A stretch of 12,149 nucleotides of DNA, taken from Treponema sp. GTDB lineage: Bacteria; Spirochaetota; Spirochaetia; Treponematales; Treponemataceae. Below, piece by piece: positions 6,731-12,149 of this stretch. The notes under the pieces are model-generated. The model was not told the origin of the DNA and did no database searches. It saw only the letters and a list, made by a program, of their open reading frames with translations. The stretch covers positions 1 through 12,149 of the forward strand of contig JAFOTA010000083.1 of the NCBI GenBank assembly GCA_017421145.1, read 5' to 3'. Numbering within the stretch: the stretch's first letter is position 1; each line of letters begins with the position of its first letter. A program made the translations under genes and the position numbers.

Positions 6731-7597
6731 CTACAATATTCCTTTCAGACGGCAGGCTGTGTTGTAGAACTGCGCGTTCGGAATCTGGAAATTGTATTTT
6801 ACGGCATAGGAATCCCTTGTCGTTGAAAGCTCGAATTTTACGGTTCCGCCTAAAAGCAATGCTGAGTGCAGCTTGTTTGAGAAAGTGGAGCCGAAATTTA
6901 TCCTGTCCGAAGTGTTCCTTGCAGTGAATGAAAATGACGTTCCTTTTGAATCTGTTATTTTAATCGTGTATTTGAGCGGGGTCTTAGTGCTTCCTTTAAG
7001 CGGTTCTTCCGAATTGCCTTCATAAATCATAAGGCTTATGTCGTTTTTTGCCTTGATTATAAAATCTGCCTTGAAGCTTGCTGCATCGAAAGAAATGTCC
7101 GAATATGTTCCGGAAAGCGGTTCTGAAATCGTGATGTAGCTTACGTTCGTTTCGTTTCCGTTCTGGTCGGTGAAATTTTTAATTTTCCATATTCCGGTGT
7201 AATCTGCCGAAGTGCTCTGAAGCTCTGCAATCTCATGTTCCCTTTCCGCCGCTTTGATTTCTTTTTCTTCAGATTCAATCAGATCGTAGTATGTCTGGAA
7301 CTGGGCGATCCTGCTGGAAGTGGGGAACAAGTCTATGAAAGTGATTATATACGCTTTTGTCAGCTCGTAATTTTTCAGCGCAAAGTTGTATTCGATTTTA
7401 CCGCGCATTTTGGTTTCGGATATCTCACCGTTTTTCAGGCTTTCATTTTCGCGTATGAGCCTTTCGTTTTCTGCCTGAAGCCTGCTGATTTCTCCGGCTG
7501 CGTTTATCTGCACGAATTCGTTTGTTTCTTTATTTTTGCATGAAAATAATATTGCGGCAACAAAAATCATTGCCGCAAATTTAAAAGTCTTTTTCAA
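6731..7597 (-). CDS. Lipoprotein with N-terminal coiled coil, function unknown
   Basis: This 288-residue protein begins with a signal peptide (KKTFKFAAMIFVAAILFSC). It ends in a spirochaete-type lipobox LFSC, with C20 as the lipidated cysteine, so it should be anchored to a membrane facing the periplasm or outside. A charged spacer is followed by a short coiled coil at about 36-58 (ISRLQAENERLIRENESLK, leucine every seven residues) and a helical region to about 130. A beta-rich domain with many alternating polar and hydrophobic residues completes it. The start codon is TTG at 7597, chosen because GAGG lies nine bases upstream and the M-K-K-type signal begins there. It follows the 354-residue secreted protein gene by 25 bases, so the two probably form one operon. 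It converges on the histidine fusion with only 24 bases between, and no clear terminator hairpin is seen. I do not recognise the family. Confidence 0.85.
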   Translation of the reverse strand: MKKTFKFAAMIFVAAILFSCKNKETNEFVQINAAGEISRLQAENERLIRENESLKNGEISETKMRGKIEYNFALKNYELTKAYIITFIDLFPTSSRIAQFQTYYDLIESEEKEIKAAEREHEIAELQSTSADYTGIWKIKNFTDQNGNETNVSYITISEPLSGTYSDISFDAASFKADFIIKAKNDISLMIYEGNSEEPLKGSTKTPLKYTIKITDSKGTSFSFTARNTSDRINFGSTFSNKLHSALLLGGTVKFELSTTRDSYAVKYNFQIPNAQFYNTACRLKGIL

Positions 7598-7622
7598 TTG
7601 AATTGACCTCTGTTTGGAATTC

Positions 7623-8687
7623 CTATTTTGCCTTGTAAGATTTCAGGATGCCGTCAAAGTAGGATTTGTTTTTCTGATATATGCCGTCAAAAATCGTGAG
7701 CGTGAGATATGCGTATGTTCCGTCGCTGCATTTTGTGAGCACCGTGAACTTTCGCTTTACGTCGCCTGTTTCTGGTTCGTAATAGATGCTGGCAACCGCC
7801 GTGGAATTTTTATTGCGCCCCAGTGTCTTTTGTTTCCACATCGAATAGGAGCCGGTCGTGCTTTCAAAGGAACTTCTTATGATCATATCTTCGCACAATG
7901 CCGGACTGTAGCCGTCGGGAATTGAGATTGCGGTCATGACAAGGCTTGCATAGTCATCCATGAGCCATACGTTTTCCATGGGCTGAGTCCATTGTGTCGT
8001 GAGCTTTATTTCCTGATTTCCTGATTTGACCACGTTGTCCTTTGCGTTTGATTTTTTCTGGAACTTGCGTGATTTGTCTTTCGGTGCAACGTCCGTTCCC
8101 TTGTATGCGGTGAAGCTTTTGTCGTCGGATCCGGCAAGCACTCCTGTCGTTATGACGTTGAAGACTTTTGTTCCGTCGGCGGCTTTTATGGTTTCGATGT
8201 TGAAGATCGGCACCAGCGCGTTGAATACTATTGTTACGTTTCCGCCGAACTGTGCGAAATCCTGCTTGCTTTCGATTTTCTCGCTTGAATCAAGGAATGC
8301 TTTTTGTGCCCTTGCTGAAAATTCGTAGAAAAGGTCATGCATGTAGTTTATGATGTCCGTATCGTCAGCCGTTGTTGCGCCTACGATGTTTTCGCCGGTA
8401 AGCTCAAGGTGATTTGCATCCGGGTTCACGCTGAAATAAAGCGTTATGTCCTTTTCGATCAGCTTTTTCTTTGTGTCTGCCGGAGCATAATAGCGGAGCG
8501 CATAAGTGCTGTCGTCGTAGTAAAGGAACCCGATGATTGACGTGCGCGTAAATGATTTGTCGGAATAATAGACATACTCGCCTGAAGCATCCGGGATATA
8601 CTGAATCATTCCCGGAACGGCATGTGCAAAAACCGTGATCATGGCAAGCACGGCGGCAAGTGAAATTTTTTTCTTCAAATTCTTCAT
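7623..8687 (-). CDS. Secreted or periplasmic protein, function unknown
   Basis: This 354-residue protein has a classical signal peptide: basic MKNLKKK, hydrophobic core ISLAAVLAMITVF, and probable cleavage after AHA at residue 23. The mature part is mostly beta-type with aromatic clusters (YIPDASGEYVYYSD, FLYYDDSTYALRYYAP). A Lys-rich linker lies at about 205-225 (KDKSRKFQKKSNAKDN). The end GTYAYLTLTIFDGIYQKNKS plus YFDGILKSYKAK looks like a folded C-terminal strand-helix. No catalytic motif or known domain is visible. GAGGT six bases before the ATG supports the start. Upstream lies the hairpin region that separates it from proS; downstream is the coiled-coil lipoprotein, likely co-transcribed. 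The pairing suggests an envelope complex or a ligand-binding role, but this is inference only. Confidence 0.85.
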   Translation of the reverse strand: MKNLKKKISLAAVLAMITVFAHAVPGMIQYIPDASGEYVYYSDKSFTRTSIIGFLYYDDSTYALRYYAPADTKKKLIEKDITLYFSVNPDANHLELTGENIVGATTADDTDIINYMHDLFYEFSARAQKAFLDSSEKIESKQDFAQFGGNVTIVFNALVPIFNIETIKAADGTKVFNVITTGVLAGSDDKSFTAYKGTDVAPKDKSRKFQKKSNAKDNVVKSGNQEIKLTTQWTQPMENVWLMDDYASLVMTAISIPDGYSPALCEDMIIRSSFESTTGSYSMWKQKTLGRNKNSTAVASIYYEPETGDVKRKFTVLTKCSDGTYAYLTLTIFDGIYQKNKSYFDGILKSYKAK

Positions 8688-8735
8688 AGCTAGACCTCAA
8701 TAAAAAAATGAAAAAGCGGAGGATTGGTTACAGTC

Positions 8736-8768
8736 GCAAGAGGGAAAGCTTTTAGCTTTCCCTCTTGC
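8736..8768. repeat. Perfect 14-bp inverted repeat hairpin after proS
   Basis: Arms GCAAGAGGGAAAGC (8736-8749) and GCTTTCCCTCTTGC (8755-8768) pair perfectly around a 5-base loop. A second, imperfect inverted repeat adjoins at 8771-8800 (TGCGA...TCGCA with GAGTTTGC/GCAAGCTC). It lies about 40 bases after the proS stop, so it could be the proS terminator or mRNA 3' stabiliser. No T-run follows directly on the minus strand; T-rich sequence appears only some 20 bases later, so a standard intrinsic terminator is not assured. A REP-like element is an alternative. Confidence 0.8.
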
Positions 8769-8806
8769 TCTGCGAGTTTGCGTTGCAAGCTCGGTCGCAA
8801 AAATTT

Positions 8807-10627
8807 TCAGCAGTTGTTGAGTTTTTCCAGAGCGGATTTTACCATGTCGCTGATTTTTGAGGCTGCGTCATCAAGCGGTATCAAATCAGCGGATTCGGCT
8901 GTCCTTAGCTTTACTTCCACGTTCGGGAGATTTTTGTCACCCACTGTCACGCGGATCGGGAAGCCTATCAAATCCATGTCGTTGAATTTTACGCCCGGGC
9001 GCTCGTCCCTGTCATCAAGGAGAACGTCTATGCCGAGTTTTTTGAGCTGATCATAAAGCTTGTCGGCAGCATCTTTCATTGCGTCCTTGTATTTTATAGG
9101 AACTATCGCAACCTGGAACGGAGCCGTCGTCATAGGCCACTGTATTCCCATGTCATCATGGTAGCTTTCTATGATGCTTGCCAAAACCCTATCCACGCCG
9201 ATACCGTAGCATCCCATAGTCGGAACGGCTGTCTTTCCGTTTTTGTCAAGGTATGTCACGTTCATGGATTCTGTGTATTTTTTTCCGAGCTTGAAAATGT
9301 GTCCCAGCTCATTTCCCTTCGTGCTGTAATATGTTCCGTTGCATCCTTCGCAGGCACATTTGTCACCCGGCTTTGCCGTGCGCACGTCAACGTTCATCCA
9401 AGGAGTGTAGTCTCTTCCCGGCTCCACATGCTTTATATGGTAGCCTTCTTTTCCTGCTCCCGTGATTGCGTCGTGCATGTCGTTCACGCTCAAATCCTGA
9501 AGAATCGGACATTTTACGTTGACCGGTCCTACAAATCCATGCGGTGCACCTGCAATGCTAAGGATTTCTTCTGCTTCGGCAAGAACCACTTCGCTTGCTT
9601 TGAGTGCGCCTGCGAGCTTTGCTTCATTAACGTCCAAATCTGCACGGATAAGTACGCAGACATAAGACAGCGGATAGAATTTTATGTTTCCTTCCTGCTT
9701 TGATTTCAAATCCTTGCAGTGGGGGGCGTTTTCCAAATCAAGGGTTGAATTTATGACGCGGTAAATCAATGCCTTGATGAACATTTTCGGCGTTGACTTG
9801 AAAAACTTTTCCATGTCGTCAATTGAAAATACATTCGGCGTGGCAACTTCTTCAAACGGCAGGTCAGTTTTTTTCTGCGGATTTCCGTCATTGTCCACGG
9901 CTGCATCCGGCTTGCAGGTTGCTTTTTCCGCGTTTGCCGCATAACCGCATTCAGGGCAGAGAATCAGCGTGTCATCACCGACCGGGCTTTCTACCATGAA
10001 TTCTTCCGAGCCTGAACCACCCATTGCACCTGTGTCGGCTTTTACCGGAATCACTTTGAGACCGAGGCGCTTGAAAATCCTGTGGTATGCCTGAGCATAA
10101 GCCTGGTAGCTTTCGTCAAGTGATTCGTCATCTGCATTGAGCGTGTATCCGTCCATCATGTTGAACTCACGTCCGCGCATGACACCGTATCTCGGGCGGA
10201 TTTCATCACGGTATTTCGTGTTGATCTGATACATGTTAATAGGAAGCTGCTTGTATGATGTGAGTCCGGCACGGCAGATTGCGGTATATGCTTCTTCGGC
10301 AGTGGGGCTTACGACCATGTCCTGACCACCGCGGTTTTTTGCAGTGAGCATCTGGGGACCCATCGTTTCCCATCTTCCGCTTTCTTTCCAAATGTCTCCC
10401 GGAACGACCACCGTAGGCTTGAATTCCATTGCGCCGCTTTCGTTGAGTTCCTCTTTGATTATGGCTTCGAGTTTTCTGTATGCGCGCAGTCCCATGGGCA
10501 TGTATGTATAAAGCCCGTTTCCAAGCTTGCGGATTAAATCTGCCCTCATCATAAGCTGGTGACTGGCAATGACGGCTTCTGCAGGTGCTTCCCGCAGTGT
10601 CCTGAAATGAATCTGTGATGTTTTCAT
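8807..10627 (-). CDS. proS: Prolyl-tRNA synthetase, bacterial type with editing domain
   Basis: This 606-residue class II synthetase attaches proline to tRNA-Pro. The start MKTSQIHFRTLREAPAEA at 10627 matches bacterial ProRS N-termini; a longer open frame to 10735 is not convincing. Motif 1 is near 37-46 (GNGLYTYMPMG) and the SGRWETMGPQM region lies at 83-93. Motif 2 is at 138-156 (KYRDEIRPRYGVMRGREFN). The SGSEEFM and CPECGYAANAEKA segments (224-236) open the editing insertion domain, which clears mischarged Ala-tRNA. Cysteines C424, C426 and C429 follow. Motif 3 is GCYGIGVDR (472-480), and the anticodon-binding domain starts near PFQVAIVPIKY (503). The editing domain has an extra polar segment around 291-318 compared with the compact E. 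coli form as I recall it. No ribosome site is visible before the ATG; a promoter lies directly upstream. The neighbouring genes are envelope proteins with no obvious link. Confidence 0.97.
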   Translation of the reverse strand: MKTSQIHFRTLREAPAEAVIASHQLMMRADLIRKLGNGLYTYMPMGLRAYRKLEAIIKEELNESGAMEFKPTVVVPGDIWKESGRWETMGPQMLTAKNRGGQDMVVSPTAEEAYTAICRAGLTSYKQLPINMYQINTKYRDEIRPRYGVMRGREFNMMDGYTLNADDESLDESYQAYAQAYHRIFKRLGLKVIPVKADTGAMGGSGSEEFMVESPVGDDTLILCPECGYAANAEKATCKPDAAVDNDGNPQKKTDLPFEEVATPNVFSIDDMEKFFKSTPKMFIKALIYRVINSTLDLENAPHCKDLKSKQEGNIKFYPLSYVCVLIRADLDVNEAKLAGALKASEVVLAEAEEILSIAGAPHGFVGPVNVKCPILQDLSVNDMHDAITGAGKEGYHIKHVEPGRDYTPWMNVDVRTAKPGDKCACEGCNGTYYSTKGNELGHIFKLGKKYTESMNVTYLDKNGKTAVPTMGCYGIGVDRVLASIIESYHDDMGIQWPMTTAPFQVAIVPIKYKDAMKDAADKLYDQLKKLGIDVLLDDRDERPGVKFNDMDLIGFPIRVTVGDKNLPNVEVKLRTAESADLIPLDDAASKISDMVKSALEKLNNC

Positions 10628-10635
10628 AGGGTAGT

Positions 10636-10664
10636 ATTTTACTGATTTGGAAGGGGATAGACAA
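10636..10664 (-). promoter_or_regulatory. Promoter of proS, possibly giving a leaderless mRNA
   Basis: On the minus strand TTGTCT (10664-10659, four of six) and TAAAAT (10641-10636, five of six) are separated by exactly 17 bp. Only eight bases (ACTACCCT) lie between the -10 box and the proS ATG at 10627. A start site six to eight bases downstream would leave almost no leader, in keeping with the lack of any purine-rich ribosome site. The terminator of the upstream operon ends just before it. Confidence 0.6.
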
Positions 10665-10670
10665 GAGAGT

Positions 10671-10704
10671 AAAAAAGCTGCCCCGTATATGCCGGAACAG
10701 CTTT
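10671..10704 (-). terminator. Rho-independent terminator of the lipoprotein/outer-membrane operon
   Basis: On the minus strand AAAGCTG (10704-10698) pairs with CAGCTTT (10680-10674). An inner CCG/CGG pair extends the stem past a two-base internal mismatch, and the stem runs into a T-run. It begins 12 bases after the stop of the outer-membrane protein gene and insulates proS from read-through. Confidence 0.8.
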
Positions 10705-10716
10705 GCTTGAATTGAA

Positions 10717-11367
10717 TCAGAAATACACCGTGCATCCGATTTTGGGCATGAACGTGAAGTAGCCGACTATCATTCCGGGACCTGCTGTCAGATCTGCGGA
10801 AAGCGCTAAATGCGGGTTCAGCTTATAGTTTGCATGGATGTTCACTGCCAAAAGCATGTCGCTGTGTTCTCCAGGACGGTACAGCATGTTTATCCGGTCT
10901 TTTTTTTCATAATAAACGTTGCGCTTCCATCCTTTTTTTTCAGCCTCCTCCTCGCTCATCTGGTATTCAACATACCCTGCCAGCAGAGATGCGGAAACTG
11001 AAAACTTATCATTGTTTATGAATCTGTAACCCATTCCTCCACCGACGGTGAAAGACGAGTCAGACGTTCCTATGCTTGCAGAACCAACAAGTTCCACGCC
11101 GAAAATGTCGAGCCTGACATCGAAATCAGCGCACAGCCCCGTGCTTCCGCCGATAGACTGGAATCCGCCGTATCCTGAAAAAGAAAATCCGAAATTAGAT
11201 TTTTTCTTTGAGGAGGATTTTGCTCCTAGAATCTCATTTCCTATATCAGATGATGGAGCTGAAATTCCAGGGAACTCCGGTTGGGATGGAATCGGCTTGA
11301 AATCCTGGGCAAAAATCGTACTGACAGAAAGCAGTGCAAGAAATAACAAAATCAAGTGCTTTTTCAT
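10717..11367 (-). CDS. Small outer-membrane beta-barrel protein, function unknown
   Basis: This 216-residue protein begins with a signal peptide, KKHLILLFLALLSVSTIFA, cleaved before Q-D-F. A Pro/Ser-rich linker follows, then from about residue 55 alternating beta strands (FGFSFSGYGGFQSIGG, CADFDVRLDIFGVELVGSAS, SFTVGGGMGYRFINN, KFSVSASLLAGYVEY). It ends in aromatic Y-F, the usual C-terminal signature of barrels inserted by the BAM machinery. Size fits an eight-stranded barrel of the OmpW/OmpX class, but I see no family-specific motif. The ATG at 11367 is preferred; a GTG at 11376 (M-P-T- added) is closer to AAGG and is also possible. It is the second gene of a two-gene operon with the small lipoprotein, 19 bases or fewer away, and has its own terminator. 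Its expression should follow the poly-G promoter. Confidence 0.85.
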   Translation of the reverse strand: MKKHLILLFLALLSVSTIFAQDFKPIPSQPEFPGISAPSSDIGNEILGAKSSSKKKSNFGFSFSGYGGFQSIGGSTGLCADFDVRLDIFGVELVGSASIGTSDSSFTVGGGMGYRFINNDKFSVSASLLAGYVEYQMSEEEAEKKGWKRNVYYEKKDRINMLYRPGEHSDMLLAVNIHANYKLNPHLALSADLTAGPGMIVGYFTFMPKIGCTVYF

Positions 11368-11386
11368 AGTGGGCACCCGACCTTTA

Positions 11387-11695
11387 TCAGTTCTTATACT
11401 TCACAACAACAGCACTCATGATGTAGTACTGTTTGCCGTTCAATGTTTTTCCGTCAACCAGAATGTTCACGATGTCATCGGCATTCGGATATTGTTTAAG
11501 GGCTTCTTCAAGAAGGATAGTGTATCCGCTCTGTTTTGTTTCCCTTTCAACGGTCACGCGGCCAAGGACATCCACATTTGACTTGACGACTTTGTTGTCT
11601 CCTCCAAGAAGCGGACGATAGGAAGCACAGCCCGCAAATGCCAAAGAAAGTGCAATCACACCTGCAGCCAACAGCAATTTAGAAAATCTCTTCAT
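11387..11695 (-). CDS. Small lipoprotein, function unknown
   Basis: This 102-residue lipoprotein has signal peptide KRFSKLLLAAGVIALSLAF and lipobox FAGC, followed by ASYRPLLGG. The mature domain has an alpha/beta outline, with the pattern VDVLGRVTVERETKQSGYTI, then LLEEALKQYPNADDIVNI and a final strand pair ending MSAVVVKY. I recognise this as a recurrent small-lipoprotein shape but cannot name a function. The start at 11695 is set by AAGGAG six bases upstream; an in-frame upstream start at 11716 would put the ribosome site inside the gene. It is first in the operon driven by the promoter with the G-run, and the outer-membrane barrel gene follows. Confidence 0.87.
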   Translation of the reverse strand: MKRFSKLLLAAGVIALSLAFAGCASYRPLLGGDNKVVKSNVDVLGRVTVERETKQSGYTILLEEALKQYPNADDIVNILVDGKTLNGKQYYIMSAVVVKYKN

Positions 11696-11730
11696 CTCTT
11701 TCTCCTTATTAAGCAAGATTTATGATTTTA

Positions 11731-11757
11731 ATTATACCCCCCCCATGTATTTGTCAA
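11731..11757 (-). promoter_or_regulatory. Poly-G spacer promoter, candidate phase-variable switch
   Basis: On the minus strand a perfect -35 TTGACA (11757-11752) and a perfect -10 TATAAT (11736-11731) flank a spacer of 15 bp. Positions 11744-11737 of the spacer are eight consecutive G. Upstream is very A/T-rich, like an UP element. Spacer length controls promoter strength, and a run of eight G is prone to slippage, so gain of two G would bring the spacer to the optimal 17. The start site would be near 11724, about 30 bases before the lipoprotein ATG. Confidence 0.85.
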
Positions 11758-11825
11758 ATAAAATATTGTTATTTTTAACGGGATTTTCAGAAATCATAAG
11801 TTTGAGAATTGTATTGGCGGTCTGT

Positions 11826-11868
11826 AAAAAAAAATAAACCTGCCCGGAAACTTTGGTTTCAGGACAGG
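11826..11868 (-). terminator. Rho-independent terminator of the acidic-protein gene
   Basis: On the minus strand CCTGTCCTGAAAC (11868-11856) pairs with GTTTCCGGGCAGG (11851-11839) around a four-base loop, with one mismatch and one G-U pair. TTTATTTTTTTTT follows (11838-11826). It starts 33 bases after the stop codon at 11902. Confidence 0.92.
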
Positions 11869-11901
11869 CTTGGTTTTGTCTTGCTGATTTTCTACCGTTG
11901 T

Positions 11902-12149
11902 TTATTCAATGGAGAAAGCGTAGTATAGACCGGATCCCCACAGGTATACATAGAGGTAGTCGTCATCAGAGACAAGAATTACTGTTCCATCATCCAGGCC
12001 GCTTACGTTTGCCGTCATTGTCTCGAAGAACTCATCTATGACGCTGTAGTCATAGCATTCCTCAAGGTCAAGGTCAAAGTAGTCTGATGCTTCGTCTGCG
12101 TTGCTGAATGTTTCGTAGAATTCATCAAAATCCATTTCATCGATCAGCT
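11902..12149 (-). CDS. C-terminal part of an extremely acidic protein, function unknown
   Basis: The minus-strand frame is open from the right edge to a stop at 11902 (about 82 visible residues). The codons before the first internal ATG at 12135 read L-I-D-E without a stop, so the gene most likely begins outside the window. From that ATG on there are 77 residues with 21 Asp/Glu and no Lys, Arg or His. Tyr and Phe are abundant: DFDEFYETFSNADEASDYFD, then a C-terminal beta-like part (GTVILVSDDDYLYVYLWGSG). I do not recognise a family. Charge this extreme is seen in DNA-mimic inhibitors and in some calcium-binding or surface proteins, but nothing here decides among them. A strong terminator follows, so it is the last gene of its unit. 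Confidence 0.7.
   Translation of the reverse strand, partial: LIDEMDFDEFYETFSNADEASDYFDLDLEECYDYSVIDEFFETMTANVSGLDDGTVILVSDDDYLYVYLWGSGLYYAFSIE

Noticed and set aside
9158..9703. Open plus-strand frame of 181 codons
   Set aside because: It lies wholly antisense to proS, is Cys/His/Phe-rich as expected of a reverse-strand shadow, and has no ribosome site.
10628..10735. Possible 36-residue N-terminal extension of prolyl-tRNA synthetase
   Set aside because: The extension runs back through the promoter and the terminator hairpin into the preceding gene's 3' end, and standard ProRS proteins begin at the MKTSQIHF position.
11048..11581. Open plus-strand frame of 177 codons
   Set aside because: It is antisense to the outer-membrane and lipoprotein genes, which have signal peptides, a promoter and a terminator on the other strand.

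Overview
The window looks like the chromosome of a treponeme-type spirochaete (Treponema or a close relative). The evidence is a major-outer-sheath-protein-like (Msp) surface protein, lipoboxes of the loose spirochaetal kind, many secreted or outer-membrane proteins of no obvious family, and a TPR/degenerate-nuclease protein of a type I associate with spirochaetes. The attribution rests on recognition of protein features, not on a search.

Layout, left to right. (1) 1-2030, minus strand: a complete tyrosine recombinase gene whose stop codon lies two bases before the first ATG of an Msp-like surface protein. The Msp-like gene runs off the left edge and appears to have lost the first half of its signal peptide. 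(2) 2031-2252: a divergent intergenic region with three 20-bp repeats at an exact 23-bp period, a probable promoter for the recombinase and a small palindrome before the next gene. (3) 2253-3919, plus: an AsnC/Lrp-family regulator overlapping by one base a PLP aminotransferase, an arrangement like Bacillus alaR-alaT. (4) 4049-5374, plus: a membrane-anchored TPR protein with a C-terminal domain that looks like a catalytically degenerate Mrr-type nuclease fold. (5) 5405-6706, plus: one polypeptide carrying HisA, HisI and HisE domains, covering three consecutive steps of histidine synthesis, with no other his gene in the window. (6) 6731-8687, minus: a two-gene unit for a secreted protein and a coiled-coil lipoprotein of unknown function. 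(7) 8807-10627, minus: prolyl-tRNA synthetase, with a good promoter so close to the ATG that its mRNA may be leaderless. (8) 10671-11757, minus: a compact transcription unit with promoter, small lipoprotein, outer-membrane barrel protein and terminator. Its promoter has consensus -35 and -10 boxes separated by only 15 bp that include a run of eight G, the classic layout of a phase-variable promoter. (9) 11902-12149, minus: the C-terminal end of an extremely acidic protein with no basic residues in the visible part, followed by a strong terminator.

Housekeeping genes (proline charging, histidine synthesis, amino-acid transamination) are interleaved with surface-protein genes. The two places that look most like adaptive variation are the recombinase/Msp junction and the poly-G promoter of the lipoprotein/outer-membrane pair. 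No tRNA, rRNA or CRISPR array is visible, and no gene-free stretch exceeds 300 bases.
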